From: JAYREN01 sp041908845
Lineage (GTDB): Bacteria > Acidobacteriota > Holophagae > Holophagales > Holophagaceae
DNA length: 39,283 bases
Reading direction: 5' to 3'
NCBI GenBank assembly: GCA_041908845.1
Contig: JAYREN010000007.1
Coordinates: 1 to 39,283 of the forward strand
This document shows, piece after piece, positions 1-7,652 of this stretch. Position 1 is the first letter of the stretch. Each line of letters starts with the position of its first letter. The notes under the pieces are model-generated. The model was not told the origin of the DNA. It saw nothing but the letters and a program-made list of their open reading frames with translations, and searched no databases. A program made the position numbers and the translations under genes.

Positions 1-2
1 CC

Positions 3-773
3 CACCTCCCGGACAGACAGGAGTGGCTGGCCTGGGCTCGGGAGCGCACCCGACTGAACCCAGTTGTGGTCCCCGATCACCTAATCGACTCCGGACGGAT
101 CCAGCCATACCCCTTCATGGAACGCTTCACCCGAGCCCTGGCGGCGGATGCCACGGTGGTAGCAGGCAACGGAAGTGCCTGCGTCGTGCTGTTTCAGGCG
201 GGCGTGGTCCGCGAGGGGCAGCGCTATTTCTGGAACAGCGGCTGCGCGTCCATGGGCTTCGATCTTCCCGCCGCCATTGGGGCGGCTGCCGACTCGGATC
301 GGACGGTATGGTGCCTTGCGGGGGATGGCAGTCTGCAGATGAACCTGCAGGAACTGGCTACCGTCATGCAAAATCGCTTTCCCATCAAGCTGGTCTACCT
401 GAACAATGGCGGCTACGCCTCCATTCGCCAGACTCAGGCCAACTTTTTCGATTCCGAATACGGTTGCAGTACGGCCTCAGGTCTGGGGTTCCCGGACATG
501 GAGAAACTGGCCGCCGCCTATGGAATGCCATTCGTGCGGACGCAGAGTCTCCAGGAACTGGCCGAGCACCAGGCTCGGGTCCAACATCTGGATGGCCCGG
601 TCATATGGGAAGTGATGCTTAAGACCGACTATGCCTTTGAGCCCAAGTTGTCCTCCCGGAGACTCCCGGATGGCCGCATGGTTTCATCGCCCTTGGAGGA
701 CATGGCGCCCTTCTTGACTCGCGAGGCCTTCGCTTCCAATATGCTCTGCCCTCAGGAGGATCCGAATGCCTAG
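3..773 (+). CDS. ThDP-dependent enzyme, acetolactate-synthase-like (5' truncated by window edge)
   Basis: Only the C-terminal part is present; the reading frame is open from base 3, so the true start lies upstream of the window. The visible part is the pyrophosphate-binding domain of a thiamine-diphosphate enzyme. A GDG at 321-329 and an NN at 402-407 are separated by 24 residues, which is the classical ThDP/Mg2+ motif. The upstream NSGCASMGFDLPAAIGAA stretch is also typical of the IlvB/2-keto-acid decarboxylase superfamily. These enzymes cleave or transfer 2-keto-acid-derived acyl units. The N-terminal PYR domain and any FAD domain cannot be seen, so synthase, decarboxylase or YerE-like sugar acyltransferase activity cannot be told apart. 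It overlaps the next gene by 8 bp, and an AGGAGGA near its 3' end serves that gene. In this setting it most likely acts on a polysaccharide precursor rather than in valine synthesis (inference). Confidence 0.85.
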   Translation, partial: HLPDRQEWLAWARERTRLNPVVVPDHLIDSGRIQPYPFMERFTRALAADATVVAGNGSACVVLFQAGVVREGQRYFWNSGCASMGFDLPAAIGAAADSDRTVWCLAGDGSLQMNLQELATVMQNRFPIKLVYLNNGGYASIRQTQANFFDSEYGCSTASGLGFPDMEKLAAAYGMPFVRTQSLQELAEHQARVQHLDGPVIWEVMLKTDYAFEPKLSSRRLPDGRMVSSPLEDMAPFLTREAFASNMLCPQEDPNA

Positions 774-1446
774 CCCTCGAAATCGGACGGCCTTACTGAC
801 GGGGGGGGCCCGGGGGATTGGTGCCGCCATCCAGGACGAGCTGAGCCGCAGCGGAATTCGGGTCATCGCTCCTCCCCGGTCCGAACTGGATCTGGCTGAT
901 AAAAAATCCTTGGAGAAATGGCTGTCGGCTCATTCGGATTTGCCGGTGGACATTCTGGTCAACAACGCAGGCATCAACCACCTGCGCGGCCTCGGGGATC
1001 TCGATGAGTCCACCTGGGCCGACATGGTTCAGACCAATCTTTCCGCCGCGCTGCGGCTGACTCAAACCTACGGGCCGCGGATGGCCACCCGGGGTTGGGG
1101 CCGGATCCTGAACGTATCCTCGATCTTCAGTCTCGTCACCAAGGAGCGCCGGGTCGCCTATTCCATGACCAAGGCGGCGATCAACGCGCTGACGCGAAGC
1201 GCCGCCGTAGAATTCGGACCCTCTGGGGTGATCGTCAACGCGCTGGCCCCTGGCTACGTGGATACCGCCCTGACGCAACAGAACAATTCTCCCGAGGCCT
1301 TGGAGGCGATCTGCGCCGCCATTCCCCTCCGGCGCTTGGCTGGAGTAGACGAACTGGCGAAGCTCGCGAGCTTCTTGGTCTCTGACGAGAACACATACAT
1401 GACCGGACAAGTGGTGGTGGTCGACGGAGGCTTCACATGCCTCTAG
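766..1446 (+). CDS. Short-chain dehydrogenase/reductase
   Basis: A 226-residue classical SDR. It has the Rossmann cofactor motif TGGARGIG (residues 12-19), the structural NNAG (66-69), a catalytic Ser in NVSS and the catalytic pair Y132/K136 in YSMTK. The C-terminal TGQVVVVDGGF is also a family hallmark. The family uses NAD(P)H to reduce a ketone or NAD(P)+ to oxidise an alcohol. It resembles FabG/gluconate dehydrogenase types, but substrate cannot be read from sequence. The ATG at 766 has an AGGAGGA five bases upstream and overlaps the ThDP gene by 8 bp. The following cyclase gene overlaps its end by 10 bp. This tight coupling suggests that it reduces or oxidises an intermediate made by the neighbouring ThDP enzyme, cyclase or aldolase (inference). 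Confidence 0.92.
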   Translation: MPSPRNRTALLTGGARGIGAAIQDELSRSGIRVIAPPRSELDLADKKSLEKWLSAHSDLPVDILVNNAGINHLRGLGDLDESTWADMVQTNLSAALRLTQTYGPRMATRGWGRILNVSSIFSLVTKERRVAYSMTKAAINALTRSAAVEFGPSGVIVNALAPGYVDTALTQQNNSPEALEAICAAIPLRRLAGVDELAKLASFLVSDENTYMTGQVVVVDGGFTCL

Positions 1447-2516
1447 GGCTGGCCATCCAGAGTCGATCTCACACCTACACCGTGGAAGGATTTTCGAGTC
1501 TCGCCGCAGCGCTCGGTGCGGTGACTCAACCAGGGCAGGCCCATTTCCTGGTGGATCGAAATCTCGTTGCCCTCTACCCAGATCTGGCCGCATTCCTGCC
1601 GGAAAACCGATCGGTGGTGCTCGACGCCACAGAAGAGCAGAAGTCCTACGAGGCCATCGCCCCCGTATTCCTTCAATTCATCGAGAAGGGCCTCAAGCGC
1701 AACGGAAACCTCGTGGTGATTGGCGGCGGCGTGATGCAGGATATCGGGTGTTTCATCGCCACCACCCTGGCACGAGGCATCCACTGGGAACTCATCCCGA
1801 CTACGCTACTGGCCCAGGCCGATAGCTGCATAGGCAGCAAAAGCTCGATCAACATCGGCCCCTTCAAGAACCAGATTGGGTCTTTTTATGCACCTCATCG
1901 TGTGCTGATGACTCATTCGGTGCTCGGCACGCTGCCCTGGGACCAGATTCGCTCTGGCATCGGCGAAATGCTGAAACTCGCTCTGCTCGTCGGCCAGCCA
2001 GAGTTCGAGGAGCTGGCTGCGGATCTTTCGCGTCTGTCCGAGCTTCCGTCCCACCTTGAGAAATGGGTTTCTAGATCTCTTGTCACCAAGAAAAATTTCA
2101 TCGAAGAAGATGAGTTCGATCGTGGGCGCCGCAACCTGCTCAATTACGGGCACACCTTTGGTCACGCCTTTGAATCTGCCACCCACTATGGAATCCCCCA
2201 TGGCATCGGCGTCAGCCTGGGCATTCTCGCGGCCACTTTCGCCTCGGCTCACCTGGAGATGGCCGCCTGGGAGCACTACCGTGACGTTAGAGATAAACTG
2301 TCTCCCTGGTGCGCCCCTTACGGCAGACTTCTCGACCAATCAAGGCTGAATGCTGTTCTTCAGGCCATGCGCCACGACAAGAAAAATTCCGACTCCGGCG
2401 TCACCTGCATCTTGACCTGCGGTTTTGGCGCCATGGAGAAACGGTCGCTGAGTGTCGAGCGCGAGCTCGAACCCATTCTCGACACATTCTTGGCCTCCGA
2501 ACTACCCAATCTCTGA
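1437..2516 (+). CDS. 3-dehydroquinate-synthase-like sugar-phosphate cyclase
   Basis: A 359-residue member of the DHQ synthase/sugar-phosphate cyclase superfamily, which uses NAD+ and a metal to eliminate phosphate and close a carbocycle. NAD-binding GGGVMQD is at residues 96-102. IPTTLLAQADS is at about 120-130, followed by K144-N145. The three expected metal ligands are E177 (SGIGEMLK), H239 (LNYGHTFGH) and H255. Some positions differ from housekeeping AroB: the usual GGKTG loop reads GSKSS, and HGEAV reads HGIGV. The protein is therefore probably not the shikimate enzyme but a relative with another substrate, as in the 2-epi-5-epi-valiolone and 2-deoxy-scyllo-inosose synthase branches (inference). 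Its genomic setting between an SDR and an aldolase, with no other aro gene nearby, agrees. Start: ATG 1437 with GGAGG at 1426-1430. Confidence 0.88.
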   Translation: MPLGLAIQSRSHTYTVEGFSSLAAALGAVTQPGQAHFLVDRNLVALYPDLAAFLPENRSVVLDATEEQKSYEAIAPVFLQFIEKGLKRNGNLVVIGGGVMQDIGCFIATTLARGIHWELIPTTLLAQADSCIGSKSSINIGPFKNQIGSFYAPHRVLMTHSVLGTLPWDQIRSGIGEMLKLALLVGQPEFEELAADLSRLSELPSHLEKWVSRSLVTKKNFIEEDEFDRGRRNLLNYGHTFGHAFESATHYGIPHGIGVSLGILAATFASAHLEMAAWEHYRDVRDKLSPWCAPYGRLLDQSRLNAVLQAMRHDKKNSDSGVTCILTCGFGAMEKRSLSVERELEPILDTFLASELPNL

Positions 2517-2538
2517 TAACCCGCTCCAGGAGCCGACC

Positions 2539-3354
2539 ATGAACCCTCTAGAAAAACGCATGGTAGATCAGTTGCGTGACCTTCGTGAAAACCACCATGT
2601 GGTGGGCGTGAAGGCAGAATTCGAGGCGGAAGGCACGCGTCTCGAGGAGGCCCTCCGCCTTAAGGAGGTGATCACCAAGGCCGGACTGGATTTGACGATC
2701 AAGATAGGCGGCTGCGAGGCCCTCAAGGATTTCTACGATGCCCGATCCATCGGGGTCACCCACATCGTTGGCCCCATGATCGAATCGGCCTACGCCCTGA
2801 AGAAGTACTTGGCCTCCGCCAGAACCGCGTTCCCCGCCGATGAGTTCGGTACAGTCCAGTTTCTGGTGAACATCGAAACCCATACCGCCTGCGACAACAT
2901 CGAAGAGGTTCTGGGCAAGTACGATATCTCAGGCCTTTCCGGCATCGTCCTTGGACGTGTTGACCTCACCGGATCCCTCGGGTTGACCCGAGAAGACGTC
3001 AACTCCGATCGGATATTTGACATCGCTTCTCGGGTGATCCGCGAAGCAAAGAAGTATGGGCTGGAAGTGGTGATCGGCGGCGGCGTCTCCAAGGAGACGG
3101 TGCCCTTCCTCCATCGGTTTTCCGCGGACAGTATTGCCCGCTACGAGACCCGGAAGGTCATCTTCGCGTGCCCCGAGGCCATGAATGGAGACTACGAAAA
3201 GGGCATCCTGAAGGCCGTTGGTTTCGAGCTGATGTGGCTGAAGAACAAGCGGGATTTCTACGGATTGATCCATCGCGAGGACAACATCAGGATCGAGATG
3301 CTGGAGAGTCGCTACCGAAAATTGATCGAGGATGCGGGTGGCAACTTTAACTAG
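2539..3354 (+). CDS. HpcH/HpaI-type aldolase (citrate lyase beta superfamily)
   Basis: A 271-residue TIM-barrel enzyme of the HpcH/HpaI aldolase group, class II pyruvate or oxaloacetate aldolases that use a divalent metal. The two acidic metal ligands expected for the family are visible as E113 in NIETHTACDN and D142 in GRVDLTGSLG. A glycine-rich strand, KIGGCEAL, lies at 55-62. Family members join pyruvate or a related enolate to an aldehyde, or run the reverse cleavage. The ATG at 2539 is chosen because AGGAG sits at 2528-2532; the frame is open further upstream but that part overlaps the cyclase gene. Following the cyclase by 22 bp, it could supply or consume the keto-acid precursor of the cyclase (inference). 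The downstream rfbF begins 38 bp later with no terminator between. Confidence 0.85.
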   Translation: MNPLEKRMVDQLRDLRENHHVVGVKAEFEAEGTRLEEALRLKEVITKAGLDLTIKIGGCEALKDFYDARSIGVTHIVGPMIESAYALKKYLASARTAFPADEFGTVQFLVNIETHTACDNIEEVLGKYDISGLSGIVLGRVDLTGSLGLTREDVNSDRIFDIASRVIREAKKYGLEVVIGGGVSKETVPFLHRFSADSIARYETRKVIFACPEAMNGDYEKGILKAVGFELMWLKNKRDFYGLIHREDNIRIEMLESRYRKLIEDAGGNFN

Positions 3355-3392
3355 TGTTGATGGAAATTTATTGTCATGTCATGAGGTTCTAG

Positions 3393-4163
3393 ATGAAAGC
3401 CGTCTTGCTCGCAGGTGGTTTAGGTTCGCGAATCAGTGAGGAAAGTTCGGTACGCCCGAAACCGCTCATAGATGTCGGAGGTAGGCCCATCCTCTGGCAC
3501 ATTCTTAAAATGTATTCAGCTCATGGGATTAACGAATTTATTATATGCCTCGGATACAAGGGATATTTAATCAAAGAATATTTTGCGAACTATTTTCTTC
3601 ACATGTCGGACGTTACCTTCGATATGGGTAGCAACAGGATGGAAGTACATCAGAACCATTCTGAACCCTGGAAGGTGACCCTGGTTGATACAGGCGAGTC
3701 GACCATGACGGGGGGGCGACTCAAGCGCATCCGCGACTATGTGGGCAATGAAGATTTCTGTGCGACTTATGGAGATGGCGTCGGCGATATCGATATCACC
3801 CGTGTCCTCGAATTCCATCGTCAACAGGGGACCTGGGCCACCCTCACGGCCACCCAGCCGCCTGGACGCTTCGGATCACTGGCGCTCACGGGGAACAAAG
3901 TCCAGGCATTCCAGGAAAAACCCACAGGCGATGGGGGCTGGATCAATGGCGGATTCTTCGTGCTTTCTCCCAAGGTTCTGGACCTGATCGAAGGCGACCA
4001 CACGATTTGGGAACGCGAACCTATGGAACAGCTCGCCTCCATGGGGCAGCTTTCGGCGTACCTGCATCACGGTTTTTGGCAACCCATGGACACGCTTCGA
4101 GACAAGACTCACCTTGAGGAGTTGTGGGCCAGCGGCAAGGCTCCCTGGAAGATGTGGCCATGA
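3393..4163 (+). CDS. rfbF: Glucose-1-phosphate cytidylyltransferase
   Basis: Makes CDP-glucose from glucose-1-phosphate and CTP, the first step to CDP-3,6-dideoxyhexoses. The 256-residue length matches RfbF/DdhA. The N-terminal nucleotide-binding signature LAGGLGSR (residues 6-13) is followed by a PKP triplet at 22-24 and GGRPILWHI. GYKGYLIKEYFANY and MSDVTFDMGSN are typical of this subfamily and distinguish it from RmlA and GalU. One family-conserved Lys before PKP is Arg here (R21). It is the first gene of a standard rfbF-rfbG-rfbH block; rfbG overlaps its stop by an ATGA. The first 300 bases are noticeably AT-richer than the neighbours, which may reflect acquisition. Confidence 0.95.
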   Translation: MKAVLLAGGLGSRISEESSVRPKPLIDVGGRPILWHILKMYSAHGINEFIICLGYKGYLIKEYFANYFLHMSDVTFDMGSNRMEVHQNHSEPWKVTLVDTGESTMTGGRLKRIRDYVGNEDFCATYGDGVGDIDITRVLEFHRQQGTWATLTATQPPGRFGSLALTGNKVQAFQEKPTGDGGWINGGFFVLSPKVLDLIEGDHTIWEREPMEQLASMGQLSAYLHHGFWQPMDTLRDKTHLEELWASGKAPWKMWP

Positions 4164-5239
4164 ACCCGACCTTCTGGCGCGGCAAACGCGTCCTGCTCAC
4201 GGGCCACACGGGCTTCAAGGGGGGCTGGATGGCCCTCTGGCTCCAGTCCATGGGCGCCGAGGTGGTCGGGTACGCCTTGGCGCCGCCCACGGAGCCCAGC
4301 CTTTTCGAGTGTGCGCGGGTGGGCGATGGGCTGGCCGCATCCCATCTGGGAGATATCCGGGATCTGGATCATCTGCAGCGGGTGTTCCGGGAGCATCGCC
4401 CGGAGATCGTCTTCCACATGGCGGCCCAACCGCTGGTGCGCCTCTCCTACTCCGAGCCCGTGGACACCTTTTCGACCAATGTGATGGGCACGGTCAATTT
4501 GCTCGAGGCTGTGCGCCGCACGCCGGGCGTTCGCGCCCTGGTCAATATCACCACGGACAAGTGCTACGAGAACCGCGAATGGGTCTGGGGCTATCGCGAG
4601 AACGACCCCATGGGCGGCCATGATCCCTACAGCAGCAGCAAGGGCTGCGCGGAGCTGGTCTCAGCGGCCTACCGCTCATCCTTCTTCAACCCCAAGGACT
4701 TCGATCGCCACGGTGTGAGCGTGGCTTCGGTGCGGGCCGGCAACGTCATCGGCGGTGGCGACTGGGCCGGAGACCGCCTCATCCCCGATATGATTCGCGC
4801 CTTTTCAGCGGGGAAGCCGGTGATCATCCGGAGCCCCCACGCCATCCGCCCCTGGCAGCATGTGCTTGAGCCGCTGCGGGGATACCTCCTGCTCGCAGAA
4901 CACATGTGGGATGCCGGACCGGATTTCGCCGAGGGCTGGAACTTTGGGCCCAACGACGAGGACGCCAAGCCCGTGGAATGGATCGTCCAGCATCTGACCG
5001 AGTTCTGGGGCGAGGGCGCCTCCTGGCGCTTAGACGATGGCCAGCATCCCCACGAGGCCTCCTACCTGAAACTCGATTGCGCCAAGGCCAAGGCCCGACT
5101 GGGCTGGTACCCCCGGTGGGATCTCGCCACCGCCCTCGCCCAGATCGTGACCTGGTACCGCGCCTTCAACGAAGGCGAGGACATGCACGCTCGAACCCTC
5201 GATCAGATCACCCAATACTCCGCAGGAACCCGAGCATGA
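4160..5239 (+). CDS. rfbG: CDP-glucose 4,6-dehydratase
   Basis: Converts CDP-glucose to CDP-4-keto-6-deoxyglucose with a bound NAD+. It is a 359-residue extended SDR. TGHTGFKG at residues 14-21 is the variant Rossmann motif peculiar to this enzyme group, and the catalytic Y157/K161 are in YSSSK. DKCYENREWVWGYREND is also diagnostic. ATG 4160 is chosen because it forms an ATGA overlap with the rfbF stop and gives the usual family length; the frame is open 12 codons further upstream without better support. The next gene again overlaps by ATGA, so rfbF, rfbG and rfbH are translationally coupled. Confidence 0.96.
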   Translation: MNPTFWRGKRVLLTGHTGFKGGWMALWLQSMGAEVVGYALAPPTEPSLFECARVGDGLAASHLGDIRDLDHLQRVFREHRPEIVFHMAAQPLVRLSYSEPVDTFSTNVMGTVNLLEAVRRTPGVRALVNITTDKCYENREWVWGYRENDPMGGHDPYSSSKGCAELVSAAYRSSFFNPKDFDRHGVSVASVRAGNVIGGGDWAGDRLIPDMIRAFSAGKPVIIRSPHAIRPWQHVLEPLRGYLLLAEHMWDAGPDFAEGWNFGPNDEDAKPVEWIVQHLTEFWGEGASWRLDDGQHPHEASYLKLDCAKAKARLGWYPRWDLATALAQIVTWYRAFNEGEDMHARTLDQITQYSAGTRA

Positions 5240-6567
5240 ATCCATCCCCCAGTGCCGCCGCCCTTCGTGAACAGATCCTCGCCCTGGTGGGTCAGTACGC
5301 GGAACTCTCTCTGGCCCCGCGCCCCTTCGAGCCCGATGTCACCTCCGTGCCCCCTGCTGGGAAGGTGCTGGGCGCCACCGAGATCCAGAACATGGTGGAT
5401 GCCGCCCTGGACGGTTGGCTCACGACAGGGCGCTTCAACGATGCCTTCGAACAGAGGCTCTCCGCCTTTCTAGGGGTCAAGCACGTCATCACCGCCAACT
5501 CGGGTTCCTCGGCCAACCTGCTGGCCGTGGCGACCCTCACCTCGCCCAAACTCGGCGACCGGGCCCTGAAACCCGGGGACGAGGTCATCACCGTGGCGGC
5601 GGGATTCCCCACCACGGTGAACCCCCTCCTCCACTTCGGGCTGGTGCCGGTCTTCGTGGATGTGAAGATCCCCACCTACAACATCGATGCGAGCCGGATC
5701 GAGGGCGCCATCACCCCCCGCACCCGGGCCATCGTGATCGCCCACACCCTGGGCAATCCCTTCGATCTCGCGGAAGTAATGCGCATCGCCAAGGCCCACA
5801 ACCTCTGGGTGGTGGAGGACTGCTGCGACGCTCTCGGCTCCACCTATGAGGGTAGGTTGGTTGGCACCTTCGGCGACATCGCCACCCTCAGCTTCTACCC
5901 CGCCCACCACATCACCATGGGCGAGGGCGGGGCCGTGTTCACCCAGCACCTGGAGCTGAAGCGCATCGCCGAATCTTTCCGCGACTGGGGCCGGGACTGC
6001 TGGTGCCCGCCCGGCTGCGACAACACCTGCCGCAACCGTTTTGGTTGGCAACTGGGACAGCTCCCCGCCGGATATGACCACAAGTACACCTACTCCCACA
6101 TCGGCTTCAATCTCAAGATCACCGATATGCAGGCGGCCTGCGGCCTGGCCCAGCTCGATCGCCTTCCGGGATTCATCGAGGCCCGCAAGCGCAATTTCGC
6201 GTTCCTGAAGGAGTGTCTGGCGCCGCTCCAGGATTTCCTGACCCTGCCGGAGGCCACATCCAAGAGCGAGCCATCCTGGTTCGGCTTCCCGCTCACGCTT
6301 CGAGAAAACTGCGGCGTGCAGAGGGTCGACCTGCTCAGGCATCTCGATCAGCACAAAATCGGCACCCGCCTGCTCTTCGGCGGCAACCTCACCCGTCAAC
6401 CCTATTTCCAGGGACTGAACTACCGGGTCCACGGCGCCCTCGAGAACACGGACCGAATCATGAACCAGACCTTCTGGGTGGGCGTGTACCCGGGGCTGCT
6501 GGAGGATTCCCTTAACCACACGGTGGACTCGATGAAATCCTTCTTCGAGACGGCAAAGACCTCGTGA
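5236..6567 (+). CDS. rfbH: CDP-4-keto-6-deoxyglucose 3-dehydrase (E1), PMP- and [2Fe-2S]-dependent
   Basis: Removes the C3 hydroxyl of CDP-4-keto-6-deoxyglucose in the route to 3,6-dideoxyhexoses. The 443 residues show the aspartate-aminotransferase fold of DegT-like proteins. The usual PLP Lys is replaced by His in SFYPAHHITMGEGG (H224), as known for this dehydrase. The iron-sulfur cysteine pattern of E1, C-x57-C-x1-C-x7-C, is reproduced exactly at C197, C255, C257 and C265. D195 is the expected pyridine-nitrogen partner. The start at ATG 5236 overlaps the rfbG stop (ATGA); upstream in-frame sequence lies inside rfbG. The partner reductase E3 (RfbI/DdhD, a ferredoxin-reductase-like flavoprotein) is not in this window. 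Confidence 0.96.
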   Translation: MNPSPSAAALREQILALVGQYAELSLAPRPFEPDVTSVPPAGKVLGATEIQNMVDAALDGWLTTGRFNDAFEQRLSAFLGVKHVITANSGSSANLLAVATLTSPKLGDRALKPGDEVITVAAGFPTTVNPLLHFGLVPVFVDVKIPTYNIDASRIEGAITPRTRAIVIAHTLGNPFDLAEVMRIAKAHNLWVVEDCCDALGSTYEGRLVGTFGDIATLSFYPAHHITMGEGGAVFTQHLELKRIAESFRDWGRDCWCPPGCDNTCRNRFGWQLGQLPAGYDHKYTYSHIGFNLKITDMQAACGLAQLDRLPGFIEARKRNFAFLKECLAPLQDFLTLPEATSKSEPSWFGFPLTLRENCGVQRVDLLRHLDQHKIGTRLLFGGNLTRQPYFQGLNYRVHGALENTDRIMNQTFWVGVYPGLLEDSLNHTVDSMKSFFETAKTS

Positions 6568-6591
6568 TGACCGCGGGCCAGGATCTCAGGT

Positions 6592-7638
6592 ATGCCGGAG
6601 GATTCCGTGCCTAGCTCGCTGAAATCGGATCTGGACGAGGTTCTCGATCTGACCTCCGGCCTGTGGGCCGATCTCAGGAGCGCGAGGATTCTCGTGACCG
6701 GAGGAACCGGGTTCATCGGCACCTGGCTCCTGGCCAGTCTCGTTCACGCCAATCAGCGGCACCATCTCGATCTGGAGGCCGTGGTCCTGACCCGGAATCC
6801 CGAGGCCTTCCGCCACAAGGTGCCGCACCTGGGCGATTCTCCCGCCATTCACCTCGTCCAGGGTGACGTCCGCCAGCTCCCGGCCCTTGCCGGATCCTTC
6901 ACTCACCTCATCCACGCGGCCACGGACGCAAGCGCTCAGCTCTTGGCGGCGAACCCTCAATTGATGTTCGACACCATCGTTTCCGGTACCCGGGCCGTTC
7001 TCGAGGCCGCCACCGAGAAGGGCATTGGCCGCAATCTCTTTCTCAGTTCCGGTGCGGTGTACGGGCGGCAGCCCCACGACCTGGAGCGGATTCCGGAAGA
7101 CTGGAACGGCCTGCTCGATTGCGCCGATCCTCGATCGGCATACGCAGAGGGCAAGCGCGCCGCAGAAACCCTCTGCGGCATCCACGCCCACCAGCATGGG
7201 TTGCCCATCAGCATCGCCCGGTGCTTCGCCTTCGTGGGGCCGTACCTGCCCCTCGACACCCACTTCGCCATCGGGAATTTCATTGGCGATGCCTTGGCCG
7301 GGAAAACCATCCGCGTCAAAGGCGATGGCACACCCTACCGCTCCTACCTCTACGCCACCGACCTCACCGCCTGGCTGTGGCATCTGCTGGTGCGTGGCGA
7401 ATCGGGCGTGCCCTTCAACGTGGGCTCCGAGGAAGCCCTTTCCATCGGCGAACTGGCCGCCGTGGTGGGCCGGGAACTCGGCGCCCCCATCGAGATTCTT
7501 GGTAGGTCGGCCCCAGGCCAGAAGCCTGAGCGCTACGTGCCAGACACTGAGCGTATTTGCCAGAAGCTTGGGCTGAAACAAACTGTATCCCTGCAGGAAG
7601 GGATTCGCCGCACGGCACGTTGGCACGCTGATTTTTAA
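6592..7638 (+). CDS. NAD-dependent epimerase/dehydratase, probable CDP-deoxyhexose reductase or epimerase
   Basis: An extended SDR of 348 residues with Rossmann TGGTGFIG (36-43) and catalytic Y184/K188 in YAEGK. IARCFAFVGP and GDGTPYRSYLYATDL are typical of nucleotide-sugar epimerases/reductases found beside rfbFGH. It likely performs the last step on the CDP-4-keto-(3,6-di)deoxy sugar, such as C4 reduction to an abequose-, paratose- or 6-deoxyhexose-type product; the exact product cannot be read (inference). It starts 24 bp after rfbH. ATG 6592 has AGGA eight bases upstream. A GTG at 6607 has a stronger GGAGG at 6597-6601 and would shorten the protein by five residues. It is the last gene of the + strand run and ends 14 bp from a convergent gene. 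Confidence 0.9.
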   Translation: MPEDSVPSSLKSDLDEVLDLTSGLWADLRSARILVTGGTGFIGTWLLASLVHANQRHHLDLEAVVLTRNPEAFRHKVPHLGDSPAIHLVQGDVRQLPALAGSFTHLIHAATDASAQLLAANPQLMFDTIVSGTRAVLEAATEKGIGRNLFLSSGAVYGRQPHDLERIPEDWNGLLDCADPRSAYAEGKRAAETLCGIHAHQHGLPISIARCFAFVGPYLPLDTHFAIGNFIGDALAGKTIRVKGDGTPYRSYLYATDLTAWLWHLLVRGESGVPFNVGSEEALSIGELAAVVGRELGAPIEILGRSAPGQKPERYVPDTERICQKLGLKQTVSLQEGIRRTARWHADF

Positions 7639-7652
7639 TGGATTCTTTGGGG

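Noticed and set aside
5470..6519. Long minus-strand open frame opposite rfbH
   Set aside because: rfbH carries a complete set of catalytic residues; the opposite frame is a by-product of GC-rich third positions.
7622..7637. TGGCACGCTGATTTTT at the end of the epimerase gene as a sigma-54 promoter
   Set aside because: The essential downstream GC is absent and the site lies within coding sequence facing a convergent gene.
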